DNA from: Bacteroidaceae bacterium | GTDB taxonomy: Bacteria; Bacteroidota; Bacteroidia; Bacteroidales; Bacteroidaceae | Reading direction: 5' to 3' | Assembly: GCA_017529865.1 (NCBI GenBank) | Contig: JAFXNA010000012.1 | Location: forward strand, 1 to 64,000 | Length of the DNA: 64,000 bases | Shown here: piece by piece, positions 39,907 through 48,486 of the stretch | How the letters are laid out: every line of letters begins with the position of its first letter | Numbering within the stretch: the stretch's first letter is position 1 | Position numbers and translations under genes: made by a program | Notes under the pieces: generated by a model | Databases searched by the model: none | What the model was told of the DNA's origin: nothing | What the model saw: only the letters and a program-made list of their open reading frames with translations

Positions 39907-40767
39907 CCCCTTTATTACTTTCGTTCCCAAAGCAAAGCATTTCTCCATGTTTGCTGTTTCATCGCAAGCATAGGTGCGGGCACTGAGGTTGTCGATGTAG
40001 TGCACCACCAAGGCTTCTTGAGTGCAGGGCACTACTGGACTGCCGAATTCCAACTGGCCGTGGTGAGCGAGGACACAATGGACGATGCGGATGGTTTCCT
40101 CGTTGCTGATACCTGCAGCATTGAGTTTGTTGTGGAGAACATGTGCGGAGATGTAGGTGTGCCCCATAAGGTACATATACTTGGTACCCTCCATGTTCTC
40201 ATCGTATTCCTTCAGTTTGCCATAGTCATGAAAGAGGATGGCGATGATGCATCGTTCCAGTTTCAAGGGAGGGAGCATGGGGTATAGCCCCTCGAGCATG
40301 TGGAGCAGCTCGTAAGTGTGGTTCAGTAGTCCGCCCTTAAAGGCATGATGCAGCGAGGTAGCTGCTGTTTGGTTGCTGTATTGTTCATATAAGTTGTCAC
40401 GCTCCTGTTGGATGAACTCCATCAGGGTGGTGTCGCTGCAATTATCCAACATGTGGTTGATGCACAGGTCCCAATCCTCTTTGGCGATGGGTCGTGGAAT
40501 CAATTGGTAGAGTGGGTCGTTCTCAGTGGCCTTCCTGCAACTACGGAACCACCCGAAGTCAGCCATCTTGGGAAACTTGATGCTTTTCAAAGCATCCAAA
40601 TCGAGCATAACGATATCTTCAACATGTGGCCCTTCGCTCTCGCTCATGTCCCACACTGTGACGTTGAAGCTTTCACCCTTCTGTGCTGTCACTTTCAGGT
40701 TGGCATAATGACTCCCATTCTTTGCCACCTGATTGCTTCGTGCTGTTACGATATATTCTTTATTCAT
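39904..40767 (-). CDS. YhaM-like 3'-5' exoribonuclease (OB fold plus HD domain)
   Basis: A 287-residue protein. The N-terminal 75 residues look like an OB fold (YIVTARSNQVAKNGSHYANLKVTAQKGESFNVTVWD). The C-terminal HD domain has HHAFKGGLLNHTYELLHML (His about 151), AILFHDYGKLKEY (His-Asp about 183) and CVLAHHGQLEFG (His-His about 240), then the Asp in VVHYIDNLSA: the full metal set of the YhaM family, which degrades RNA or single-stranded DNA from the 3' end. Downstream of dnaK on the same strand, but with a terminator between. Confidence 0.88.
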   Translation of the reverse strand: MNKEYIVTARSNQVAKNGSHYANLKVTAQKGESFNVTVWDMSESEGPHVEDIVMLDLDALKSIKFPKMADFGWFRSCRKATENDPLYQLIPRPIAKEDWDLCINHMLDNCSDTTLMEFIQQERDNLYEQYSNQTAATSLHHAFKGGLLNHTYELLHMLEGLYPMLPPLKLERCIIAILFHDYGKLKEYDENMEGTKYMYLMGHTYISAHVLHNKLNAAGISNEETIRIVHCVLAHHGQLEFGSPVVPCTQEALVVHYIDNLSARTYACDETANMEKCFALGTKVIKG

Positions 40768-40789
40768 TTACGATGTATTTGAAACAACA

Positions 40790-40820
40790 AAATCCGAGCA
40801 ACGGGTTGTTACTCGGATTT
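40790..40820 (-). terminator. Terminator of dnaK
   Basis: AAATCCGAG and CTCGGATTT with inner AAC/GTT pairs make a stem of about 12 pairs, T-rich after it on the minus strand. Confidence 0.8.
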
Positions 40821-40835
40821 CACATAGATATGTGG

Positions 40836-42764
40836 TTACTTAACTTCTTCGAAGTCTGCATCCTGTACGTCGTCAGCTGGGTTGCTGCCACCTGAAGTCT
40901 GCTGACCTCCCTGAGCACCGCCATTGAAGCCTGCACCTGGTCCTGCCTGCTGTCCGCCTGCCTGAGAGTACATCTGCTGGCTGGCTGCCTGCATCACGTT
41001 GTTGAGTTCGTTGATGGCAGTGTCGATGGCATTGACGTCGCCTGCCTTATGGGCATCTTTCAGTTTGTTGAGTGCAGCATCGATGGCTGGACGCTGATCG
41101 GCTGGCAGTTTGTCACCATTCTCCTTGAGGAAGTTCTCGGTTGAGAAGATCATCGAGTCAGCTTGGTTGAGTTTGTCGACACGCTCGCGCTCCTTCTTAT
41201 CTGCCTCTGCATTAGCTTCTGCCTCTGCCTTCATGCGGTTGATTTCGTCCTCTGACAGACCTGATGAAGCTTCGATGCGGATTGACTGCTCCTTTCCTGT
41301 TGCCTTATCCTTGGCACTTACGTTGAGGATACCATTGGCATCGATGTCGAACGATACTTCGATCTGTGGGATACCACGACGTGCCGGTGCGATACCTGTG
41401 AGGTTGAAGATACCAATCTGCTTGTTCTGGTTGGCCATTGGGCGCTCACCCTGAAGCACACGGATGGTTACTTCGGTCTGGTTGTCGGCAGCAGTCGAGA
41501 AGGTCTCGCTCTTCTTGCAAGGGATGGTGGTGTTGGCATCGATGAGTTTGGTCATCACACCGCCGAGTGTCTCGATACCCATTGACAATGGAGTTACATC
41601 GAGGAGTACGATGTCGCCCACACCTTCTTCTTTATTAAGGATAGCACCCTGGATGGCAGCACCTACGGCTACCACTTCGTCTGGGTTCACACCCTTTGAA
41701 GGTACCTTGCCGAAGTAGTCTTCCACAATCTTCTGCACAGCAGGGATACGTGTTGAACCACCTACGAGGATTACTTCGTCGATGTCGCTGGTGCTGATGC
41801 CAGCATCGCGGATGGCGTTCTTACATGGTTCGAGACAAGCCTGGATGAGGTTGTGAGCCAATGATTCGAACTTAGCACGTGTAAGGGTCTTTACAAGGTG
41901 CTTTGGCATACCGCTTGCGACGGTGATGTATGGCAGGTTGATTTCAGTCTGTGATGAACTTGACAGCTCAATCTTTGCCTTCTCAGCAGCTTCCTTCAGA
42001 CGCTGCATAGCCATTGGATCGAGCGTAAGGTCTACACCTTCTTCTGCCTTGAACTCTGATGCCATCCAGTCGATGATGACCTGGTCGAAGTCGTCACCAC
42101 CCAGGTGAGTATTACCGTTGGTTGAGAGCACTTCGAACACACCACCTCCGAATTCGAGGATAGAGATATCGAATGTACCACCACCAAGGTCGAACACGGC
42201 AATCTTCATATCTTTGTTGGCCTTGTCGATACCGTATGCCAATGCGGCAGCAGTTGGCTCGTTCACGATACGCTTCACATCGAGACCGGCAATCTGTCCG
42301 GCTTCCTTCGTTGCCTGACGCTGTGAGTCAGAGAAATATGCAGGTACGGTGATGACAGCCTCTGTCACTTCCTGGCCCAAATAGTCCTCGGCAGTCTTCT
42401 TCATCTTCTGAAGAATCATGGCAGAGATTTCCTGTGGTGTGTACAGACGTCCGTCGATATCAACACGTGGAGTGTTGTTGTCGCCTTTCTTTACAGAATA
42501 AGGTACGCGTGCGATTTCCTGTTGTACCTGATCGTAGGTCTCACCCATGAAACGCTTGATACTGAACACCGTACGTTTCGGGTTTGTGATAGCCTGACGC
42601 TTTGCAGGATCACCCACTTTGCGTTCGCCACCGTCTACGAATCCTACGATAGATGGCGTAGTGCGCTTACCTTCACTATTTGCGATGACAACTGGTTCGT
42701 TGCCTTCGAATACAGAAACACATGAGTTTGTGGTTCCTAAGTCAATTCCAATAATTTTTCCCAT
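40836..42764 (-). CDS. dnaK: Molecular chaperone DnaK (Hsp70)
   Basis: A 642-residue Hsp70. ATPase domain: [16 protein letters not shown] (phosphate 1), [25 protein letters not shown] (phosphate 2) and [13 protein letters not shown] (adenosine). Linker [20 protein letters not shown] leads to the substrate-binding domain, the helical lid, and a Gly/Gln-rich tail ending in [11 protein letters not shown], the usual EEVK-type end. It folds and protects proteins together with DnaJ and GrpE, which are not in this window. Own promoter at 42869. Confidence 0.98.
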   Translation of the reverse strand: MGKIIGIDLGTTNSCVSVFEGNEPVVIANSEGKRTTPSIVGFVDGGERKVGDPAKRQAITNPKRTVFSIKRFMGETYDQVQQEIARVPYSVKKGDNNTPRVDIDGRLYTPQEISAMILQKMKKTAEDYLGQEVTEAVITVPAYFSDSQRQATKEAGQIAGLDVKRIVNEPTAAALAYGIDKANKDMKIAVFDLGGGTFDISILEFGGGVFEVLSTNGNTHLGGDDFDQVIIDWMASEFKAEEGVDLTLDPMAMQRLKEAAEKAKIELSSSSQTEINLPYITVASGMPKHLVKTLTRAKFESLAHNLIQACLEPCKNAIRDAGISTSDIDEVILVGGSTRIPAVQKIVEDYFGKVPSKGVNPDEVVAVGAAIQGAILNKEEGVGDIVLLDVTPLSMGIETLGGVMTKLIDANTTIPCKKSETFSTAADNQTEVTIRVLQGERPMANQNKQIGIFNLTGIAPARRGIPQIEVSFDIDANGILNVSAKDKATGKEQSIRIEASSGLSEDEINRMKAEAEANAEADKKERERVDKLNQADSMIFSTENFLKENGDKLPADQRPAIDAALNKLKDAHKAGDVNAIDTAINELNNVMQAASQQMYSQAGGQQAGPGAGFNGGAQGGQQTSGGSNPADDVQDADFEEVK

Positions 42765-42868
42765 AATCTTATTTACTGTTTTTATGATTTTCTATTTACT
42801 ATTTAGCGATTTAATCATCGTTGACATATTCACTTTCTGCAAATCAGATGCCAAGTTTGACAAAAGTG

Positions 42869-42876
42869 CAAAGATT
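42869..42876 (-). promoter_or_regulatory. Promoter -7 box of dnaK
   Basis: AATCTTTG in GTCAATCTTTGCAC on the minus strand, near TAnnTTTG, about 105 bases before the dnaK ATG. No inverted repeat of the CIRCE type was seen in the leader. Confidence 0.5.
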
Positions 42877-42956
42877 GACGACTGAGTATTCTTTTTTTCT
42901 GCCAAATCTGCCATATTGTCTGCCAAAATCGAAAAACTTATGCATTATGCTCTAAA

Positions 42957-43002
42957 AATTATGAATTATGAATTATGCATTATGAATTATTTTGTATCTT
43001 TG
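42957..43002 (+). promoter_or_regulatory. Heptamer array fused to the promoter of the vWA-like gene
   Basis: AATTATG, AATTATG, AATTATG, CATTATG, AATTATT units run into TTGTATCTTTGC; -7 box TATCTTTG at 42995-43002, 25 bases before the ATG. The third copy of this promoter design in the window. Confidence 0.7.
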
Positions 43003-43026
43003 CCCCTTGAAAAGAAAGAGATTGTG

Positions 43027-43776
43027 ATGTTAAGACATTTGAGAATAATGATTAGTGTGATGTTGCTATGTGTGACAGGCATTTGTCAGCGTGCAACTGC
43101 GCAGGTGGAGAAGGTGGATTATCTGTGGTTGGTCGATGTGTCGGGCGAGCGGAATATCTATCTTGAGAGCATCCAGCATGCCATCGACACGTTTTATGTC
43201 GTGGCTACGAAGCACGATGAACTGCACGTGTATAACTTCGCCAAGACGGTGGCAGCAAAGAACGATATCGTAGATAGTGATTTCTACCAATATAGCGACA
43301 TGGGGCAGATGCTCAAAGCGTTGGATTCACTCATTTGTCACAGCAATAGCCGCTATGTGCGTGCGTTTGTGCTGTCCGATTTCTTCCATCATAGTCCTGA
43401 TGCGATTCAGGAGCGACTGAACCCCGAGGCGTATGTCGATGTGCGAAACAATCTGAGCGAGGTGTGCCGTACGAAGAATGTGGAAATCAGTCTGATGATT
43501 CTGCCTCCGGCAAGTAGTAAGGGTGATTATGCGCTCGACGAGATCCTGTCCCTGTTGCCAGCATCGTGTGCAGAGACCTTCGGAGTCAGTCCCGATCAGC
43601 GTACCGTGGACTATCTGATGAGTAAGGTTGTGGCGGTTGACCAGTTGCGAGGAGTGAAGGATGAGGCCGTCGAACCTTCCTCTCCTGTTCCTACCTATAT
43701 CATATTAGGAGTGTTCCTTCTCGCCTTAGCAGCGTTAGCAGGATTTTATTATGCAAAATCTACAAATAGAGAATAA
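43027..43776 (+). CDS. Periplasmic von Willebrand A-like protein with C-terminal membrane anchor
   Basis: A 249-residue protein with signal peptide (MISVMLLCVTGICQRATA). The domain begins VDYLWLVDVSGERN, where D-V-S-G-E resembles the DxSxS MIDAS metal site of vWA domains, then ALDSLICHSNSRYVRAFVLSDFFHHSP, where the later Asp could complete the site. One membrane helix near the end (YIILGVFLLALAALAGFYYA) anchors it with the domain outside. I start it at 43027, after the promoter; an in-frame ATG at 42916 lies upstream of the -7 box. Function unknown; vWA domains usually hold protein partners. Followed by a membrane protein gene after 37 bases. Confidence 0.7.
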   Translation: MLRHLRIMISVMLLCVTGICQRATAQVEKVDYLWLVDVSGERNIYLESIQHAIDTFYVVATKHDELHVYNFAKTVAAKNDIVDSDFYQYSDMGQMLKALDSLICHSNSRYVRAFVLSDFFHHSPDAIQERLNPEAYVDVRNNLSEVCRTKNVEISLMILPPASSKGDYALDEILSLLPASCAETFGVSPDQRTVDYLMSKVVAVDQLRGVKDEAVEPSSPVPTYIILGVFLLALAALAGFYYAKSTNRE

Positions 43777-43813
43777 TCAAAACATTAGTAACTTTTAAAT
43801 TGTAAACAAGATT

Positions 43814-44560
43814 ATGAATTCATTTTCAGTATCAGAGTCAATTTCCCAAGGATGGGAACTTGCGAAAAAGCATGGTTTGCTGCTTGCATTGTTTGTATTA
43901 GTAATTGGTATCATTACCAGTATTCTCAACTCCTTCACATTGCCATCCGGGTTCATGGAAGGTTATACGAAAGCTTTGACCCAGAACGACCCTGATGCCA
44001 TGATGCAGTTATTAAACTCTTCTTCAACTTCAGCTGCAAGCATCATTGTGTCTATTATTCAGACAGTGGTTTATGTGCTCTTCCTTGCAGGCTTCTGTGC
44101 CACCATCCTCAAACTTACTCGTGGCATCATGGCGAAAGTGTCATTGGAAGGCTTTAAGATGTCAGCCATGACCTATCTGAAGTACTTTGCAGTATGCGTC
44201 ATTGTAGGTTTGATAGTTGGTATTGGTACTGCTCTTTGTGTCATTCCAGGTATCTTCTTCGCAATCCGTCTCGCATTCGCCGAATGGTACATCCTCGACC
44301 ATCCAGAAGCAGGAATCGGTGAAGCTATTTCTGCCAGCTGGAAGATGACGAAGGGCAACTTCTGGAGTGTCTTTGGACTGCAGCTCTGTGAATTCGGCAT
44401 CATACTCCTCGGATACTTATGCTGCTGCATCGGAGTCCTCTTTGCAGTTCCATTTGCTATGTTTGTAGAGAGTTGTGCATATACCACCCTGCACGAGAAC
44501 TTGGCATACGAGAATCTGGAAACCGCAACAGTAAACGAATATCAGAAAGATGAACATTAA
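43814..44560 (+). CDS. Polytopic membrane protein of unknown function (DUF975/YciC-like)
   Basis: A 248-residue protein with about six membrane helices: LLLALFVLVIGIITSILNSF, SIIVSIIQTVVYVLFLAGFCATIL, YFAVCVIVGLIVGIGTALCVIPGIFFAIRL and LCEFGIILLGYLCCCIGVLFAVPFAMFV. The segment CVIPGIFFAIRLAFAEWYILD followed by EAISASWKMTKGNFWSVFGL is typical of a large family of small integral membrane proteins (DUF975/YciC type). No enzymatic motif. It overlaps the cyclophilin gene by 11 bases and follows the vWA-like gene, so the three form an operon. Confidence 0.75.
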   Translation: MNSFSVSESISQGWELAKKHGLLLALFVLVIGIITSILNSFTLPSGFMEGYTKALTQNDPDAMMQLLNSSSTSAASIIVSIIQTVVYVLFLAGFCATILKLTRGIMAKVSLEGFKMSAMTYLKYFAVCVIVGLIVGIGTALCVIPGIFFAIRLAFAEWYILDHPEAGIGEAISASWKMTKGNFWSVFGLQLCEFGIILLGYLCCCIGVLFAVPFAMFVESCAYTTLHENLAYENLETATVNEYQKDEH

Positions 44561-45371
44561 ACTGCTCATCGGATGTTGTGTCATCCTTTTCACCTTCATG
44601 TCCTGCAACGGGCAGACGGGTGAAAAGGAGACCGAGGTGATGCTCGAGACCACTGCGGGTAATATCCGCATCAAGCTCTACAACGACACACCTATCCATC
44701 GTGACAACTTCATCCAGAACGTGAAGGACGGCAAGTACGATGGTGTGATGTGGCATCGCATCATCCGTAACTTCATGATTCAGACGGGTGAACAACCGGT
44801 GAAATTCGATGCAAACGGCGACACCATCGCATCCGATTCTTCCGAGTGGATTACTGCCGAAATCCATTTCCCCAGACACTATCATAAGCGGGGAGTGGTG
44901 GCAGCTGCACGCGAAGGCGACGATGTCAATCCTGGAAAGAAATCCGACCACTATCAGTTCTATATCGTCACAGGACGCAGCTTCAACGATGACCAACTGC
45001 GTGAACTCAATGCAGTACGCACCCAGCAGGCAGTCGAGTTGCTCTATGCACAGCGAGTGCAGGAGAATTCAGCAAAACTCGAAGCGATGCGCAAGGCACG
45101 CGACACGAAGGGAGTGAGCAACCTTCTGGAGAAACTCCATGACGATGCCACCTACGAAGTGTCAGAGAATCCACCTACACCTTTCAATGAGCAGCAGACA
45201 CGCGACTACCGCACCTATGGAGGTGCCCCGTGGCTCGATGGAGAGTACACCGTGTTTGGTGAAGTAGTCGAAGGGATGAAAGTGGTTCAGACCATCGAGA
45301 AGACCAAGGTCGATGACAACAATCGCCCCAAGTCCGAAATGAAGGTCTTGAAAGCCTATATCGTGGAGTAA
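44550..45371 (+). CDS. Cyclophilin-type peptidyl-prolyl isomerase lipoprotein
   Basis: A 273-residue lipoprotein (TFMSC, Cys19). The cyclophilin fold is seen in VMLETTAGNIRIKLYNDTPIHRDNFIQNVKDGKYDGVMWHRIIRNFMIQTG (catalytic Arg in HRI, Phe/Gln following), and in YRTYGGAPWLDGEYTVFGEVVEGMKVVQTIEKTKVD. A helical insert of about 80 residues (about 150-215) splits the fold, as in many exported cyclophilins of this phylum. It helps fold proteins outside the cytoplasm. The last 12 bases are tandemly duplicated after the stop. Confidence 0.92.
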   Translation: MNIKLLIGCCVILFTFMSCNGQTGEKETEVMLETTAGNIRIKLYNDTPIHRDNFIQNVKDGKYDGVMWHRIIRNFMIQTGEQPVKFDANGDTIASDSSEWITAEIHFPRHYHKRGVVAAAREGDDVNPGKKSDHYQFYIVTGRSFNDDQLRELNAVRTQQAVELLYAQRVQENSAKLEAMRKARDTKGVSNLLEKLHDDATYEVSENPPTPFNEQQTRDYRTYGGAPWLDGEYTVFGEVVEGMKVVQTIEKTKVDDNNRPKSEMKVLKAYIVE

Positions 45372-45405
45372 TTATCGTGGAGTAACAATATGCCGGAAAA
45401 CAAAA

Positions 45406-45433
45406 AGCCTCAACACCGAAGGGTGCTGGGGCT
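45406..45433. terminator. Bidirectional terminator
   Basis: AGCCTCA-A-CACC and GGTG-C-TGGGGCT form a stem of about 11 pairs with a GAAG loop, A-rich before and T-rich after. It separates the cyclophilin gene from the convergent DUF3667 gene. Confidence 0.8.
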
Positions 45434-45440
45434 GTTTCGT

Positions 45441-46406
45441 TTATTGTCCGATGAGGGGGAGGAAAAGGTAGAGGCACACGCCTATGGTTGAGAGGAAGAT
45501 GCTGGCACTGAGGAGGGTGATCAGCATCATGGCGAGACGCCAGATGGTGCCCCAGAGGGTGAAACCGCACAGTTGGTAGTAGTCGTAGATGAGCACAATG
45601 AGGGTGATGGGGAATGGCAGGAGGTAGGGCAGGATGAAGGCTTCGTACACTTGCCAGGTGATGAGTGTGTAGGGGATGGTGATGAGCATCATCTGGCAAT
45701 CGATGTACATCTGGGCATAGAAACTCTCCACAAGGGTCAGCTTTCCCATTCGTGGTGAGAACCGGAATACCCATCCTGCTGCAAGTATCATGAAGATGTT
45801 GGATATGAGGAGTGCGTACTCGATGTGGTCGCGACACCATTGTTGCTGTGCTTTCAGTAGTTCGTTCAACGATTCCATCCGCTGATCGAACATTTTTTCG
45901 AACTCAAGCGTCTCCTGGTCTTTCTTTACTTCCTCGACTTCTACTCCTGGTAGTTGCTTGGATAGATTGATTCCTTTTTCGTATTCTTTTTCGAATTCTA
46001 CCTTGTAGGCAGTGTCGAGATCGGTGTTCCACGAGATGTGGAGTGTGCTGACCATGAGGGTGAAGAGCAGACAGGTGACGACCAAAAGGGGTACGGGTGG
46101 GAAGTAGGCTCGATGTTTGTTGCGCAGGTAGTCGCCTATCATGTAGCCTGGACGCCAGACGAGGTGCCACAGGGTGACGGCAATGTTGCGATTGCCCATT
46201 CCCCACAGGTCCATCATATTGAGGGCGACGCTTTTCCAGGTGAATCGCTCACGCCCATACTGCAAACCGCACTGGGGACAGTAGTTGCCTGTGTAGTGCT
46301 CGTTGCAGTATGCACACACATGTTCCTCGTCGGACTTCTCGATGGTAGGCTGATAGTGTTGCTGCTTCCATTCGAGACGGTGAAAGGCTTTGTTAACAGC
46401 GTTCAT
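45441..46406 (-). CDS. DUF3667-type membrane protein with N-terminal zinc ribbon
   Basis: A 321-residue protein. Residues 30-45 form a zinc-ribbon-like motif (CAYCNEHYTGNYCPQCGLQYG). Then comes the family block FTWKSVALNMMDLWGMGNRNIAVTLWHLVWRPGYMIGDYLRNKHRAYFPP and about five membrane helices. This matches DUF3667, found in Bacteroidota and without known function. A charged region (about 130-185) lies between the first two helices. It is the last gene after pdxJ-exbB-exbD-tonB, 25 bases behind tonB; heptamer-type units (TAAATGG, TAAATAG) fill that gap. Confidence 0.82.
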   Translation of the reverse strand: MNAVNKAFHRLEWKQQHYQPTIEKSDEEHVCAYCNEHYTGNYCPQCGLQYGRERFTWKSVALNMMDLWGMGNRNIAVTLWHLVWRPGYMIGDYLRNKHRAYFPPVPLLVVTCLLFTLMVSTLHISWNTDLDTAYKVEFEKEYEKGINLSKQLPGVEVEEVKKDQETLEFEKMFDQRMESLNELLKAQQQWCRDHIEYALLISNIFMILAAGWVFRFSPRMGKLTLVESFYAQMYIDCQMMLITIPYTLITWQVYEAFILPYLLPFPITLIVLIYDYYQLCGFTLWGTIWRLAMMLITLLSASIFLSTIGVCLYLFLPLIGQ

Positions 46407-46437
46407 TTACCATTTAGCCATTTACCATTTACTATTT
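46407..46437. repeat. Heptamer-type repeats between tonB and the DUF3667 gene
   Basis: Read on the minus strand: AAATAGTAAATGG, TAAATGG, CTAAATGG, TAAATG. Related units lie near 11262-11290 and 42785-42815. Confidence 0.55.
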
Positions 46438-47412
46438 CTGCTTGAACTTGTAGGTAATGGTTCCTTGTTCGTTGTTGGCGCCAGAGGTGAAGGATGACTT
46501 GCGTGCGGCCTCGATGGCTGAATTACGCAAGGCTGGTGAGGTGGTCGTTGCGCTCTTAATGGAAGCAGAGATGACTGTTCCTGCTGCGTTGACGGTAATG
46601 GCTACTACAACCTGACCTTCACTGGTTGGGTCGTTGTAAGCTGGTTCGGCAAGGAAGATTACTTTTCGTGAACCTACAACTGCATTTCCTACACCACCTG
46701 TTCCTGAGACTGCTCCGCTGGTGCTATTGCCTGTAGGACTGCCTTGGTTGCCATCTCCTGTGGTGTAGCCACTGCTCCCTTGGTTGCCTCCGTTTCCGAA
46801 TGCACCTGATACCTTGCTGTTGACAGCGGCTTTGCGGGCTGCTTCCTCAGCAGCCTTCTTACGTGCTGCTTCGGCTTCAGCTCTGCGTTTTGCCTCTTCT
46901 TCTGCTTTTTTACGTGCAGCCTCCTCTGCAGCCTTCTTACGTGCTGCGTCTTCTGCTGCTTTCTTTCGTGCAGCTTCCTCAGCAGCTGCTTTCTTTGCAG
47001 CTTCTTCAGCGGCTCGCTTCTTGGCGGCTTCTTCCTCACGCTTCTTCTTGGCTTCCTCGGCTGCAATCGATCTCTCTTGCGTCTGAGTTATTTGTGGAGG
47101 TGGAGGAGTGGCAGGAGTAGGAGGAGTGGCAGGAGTGGGTGGAGTGACAGAAGTGGGTTCCGGGATGTTCTCGACTTCCTCTGGCTCTGTTTCCTGTTCG
47201 GGCAGGTCTGCCTCCTCTTGCTCGGCCGGCAGGGAATTGAGGTCGGGGCCTGCGGCATCTTCGACATTACCTAAGAGCACAGGAACTCCATCCTCGAGGG
47301 TATCGGGTTTGGCGACCTTGAGGGTGACAAACATCAAGATGATGAGCAAGAGCAGATGGACTGCTATCGTCGTGATGGTTGATATGACTCTACGTTTTTT
47401 GTCTTTACTCAT
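46432..47412 (-). CDS. tonB: TonB-type energy transducer with long TolA-like helix
   Basis: A 326-residue protein with an N-terminal membrane anchor (TITTIAVHLLLLIILMFVTL), a Pro/Glu-rich segment (about 70-110, TPPTPATPPTPATPP), a long Ala/Lys/Glu helix of repeated AARKKAAEE units (about 118-205), a Gly/Ser/Asn-rich linker, and a C-terminal TonB domain (about 245-326, IFLAEPAYNDPTSEGQVVVAITVNAAGTVISASI). It carries proton-motive energy from ExbBD to outer-membrane receptors. The long Ala/Lys helix is more like TolA, so this system may serve envelope integrity as well; the operon lacks TolB and Pal. Confidence 0.88.
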   Translation of the reverse strand: MSKDKKRRVISTITTIAVHLLLLIILMFVTLKVAKPDTLEDGVPVLLGNVEDAAGPDLNSLPAEQEEADLPEQETEPEEVENIPEPTSVTPPTPATPPTPATPPPPQITQTQERSIAAEEAKKKREEEAAKKRAAEEAAKKAAAEEAARKKAAEDAARKKAAEEAARKKAEEEAKRRAEAEAARKKAAEEAARKAAVNSKVSGAFGNGGNQGSSGYTTGDGNQGSPTGNSTSGAVSGTGGVGNAVVGSRKVIFLAEPAYNDPTSEGQVVVAITVNAAGTVISASIKSATTTSPALRNSAIEAARKSSFTSGANNEQGTITYKFKQK

Positions 47413-47447
47413 TTGTTAATAGGCTTTAGACCTTAGACTTTTGCGCT

Positions 47448-47864
47448 TCAATTCTTCTCTGGGGGGCGGGTAGCGAGTACCATCTTGAAATGGTTCTCAT
47501 TGGCTACGTTGAGTACTTCCACGATATGCTTGTAGGGTACGGATTCATCGGCATAGAGCGATACGAACATCTCTGTCGAGTCGTTGGTGGCCTGTCCAAT
47601 CACGTTGGGCAGTTCGTCGAGTGTGACAGGTTGTGCATTTCCGTTACCCACAGCAACATAGAGATTAAGGTCCTTGTCGATAGTGACATACGACTTGGCC
47701 TTTACCACCGACTGCTGCTTGCTTTGTGGCAGGAGCACCTTGATGGCATTGGGGGCAATCATCGTGCTGGTAATCATGAAGAAGATGAGCAGCAGGAAGA
47801 TGATGTCCGTCATGGATGACATCGAGAAGGTCGGGGTTATCTTTGTTCTGCGTTTTAATGCCAT
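47448..47864 (-). CDS. exbD: ExbD/TolR biopolymer transport protein
   Basis: A 138-residue protein with one membrane helix (TFSMSSMTDIIFLLLIFFMITSTMI) whose Asp in MTDIIF is the proton-carrying residue, and a periplasmic domain (SYVTIDKDLNLYVAVGN, EMFVSLYADESVPYKHIVEVLNVA). It forms the ion-driven motor with ExbB. Five bases separate it from exbB. Confidence 0.95.
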   Translation of the reverse strand: MALKRRTKITPTFSMSSMTDIIFLLLIFFMITSTMIAPNAIKVLLPQSKQQSVVKAKSYVTIDKDLNLYVAVGNGNAQPVTLDELPNVIGQATNDSTEMFVSLYADESVPYKHIVEVLNVANENHFKMVLATRPPEKN

Positions 47865-47868
47865 AACG

Positions 47869-48486
47869 TTATTCGTTCATTAAGTCCATGAATGACAGTG
47901 ATTCGCGTTCGATTTCGTTCACTACGCCGTCAACTTTCGATACGAGGTAGTTGTAGGCAAACAGGGCGATGATACCGACGATGAGACCTCCCACGGTGGT
48001 CACCATTGCCTGATAGATACCGCTCGACAGCATGCTGATGTCAAGGTTGCCTCCTGCGTTTGACATCTGCCAGAAAGCTTCGACCATACCGATGACCGTA
48101 CCAAGGAATCCAATCATTGGTGCACCGGCTGCGATGGTTGCGAGTACAGGCAGACGTTTCTCTAACTGTGCGACTTCCAGATTGCCTGTGTTTTCGATGG
48201 CTGCCTGGATTTCGGGTGCAGGACGTCCGATGCGGCTGATGCCACGCTCGATGATGCGTGATGTGGTGGTGTTGGTCACACGGCAGTAGTTGATGGCACT
48301 ACGTGCATCGTTGTTTTTGATATAGTCACGAATGCGGTCCATAAACAGTTTGTCCACTTTGCCTGCATTGCGGATGGCAATGAAGCGGTCGGTAAAGATA
48401 TAGACAGCGATGATAGACAGGATGGCCAGTACAATCATGATCCATCCACCTTGTTTTGCGAGTTCAAGGATACTTAATTCTTGCAT
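47869..48486 (-). CDS. exbB: ExbB/TolQ/MotA proton channel protein
   Basis: A 205-residue protein with three membrane helices: GWIMIVLAILSIIAVYIFTDRF, VLATIAAGAPMIGFLGTVIGMVEAF and MVTTVGGLIVGIIALFAYNYLV. The GAPMIGFLGTVIGMVEAFW block is the MotA_ExbB signature. It pairs with ExbD to use the proton gradient. It overlaps the end of pdxJ by 13 bases. Confidence 0.95.
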   Translation of the reverse strand: MQELSILELAKQGGWIMIVLAILSIIAVYIFTDRFIAIRNAGKVDKLFMDRIRDYIKNNDARSAINYCRVTNTTTSRIIERGISRIGRPAPEIQAAIENTGNLEVAQLEKRLPVLATIAAGAPMIGFLGTVIGMVEAFWQMSNAGGNLDISMLSSGIYQAMVTTVGGLIVGIIALFAYNYLVSKVDGVVNEIERESLSFMDLMNE

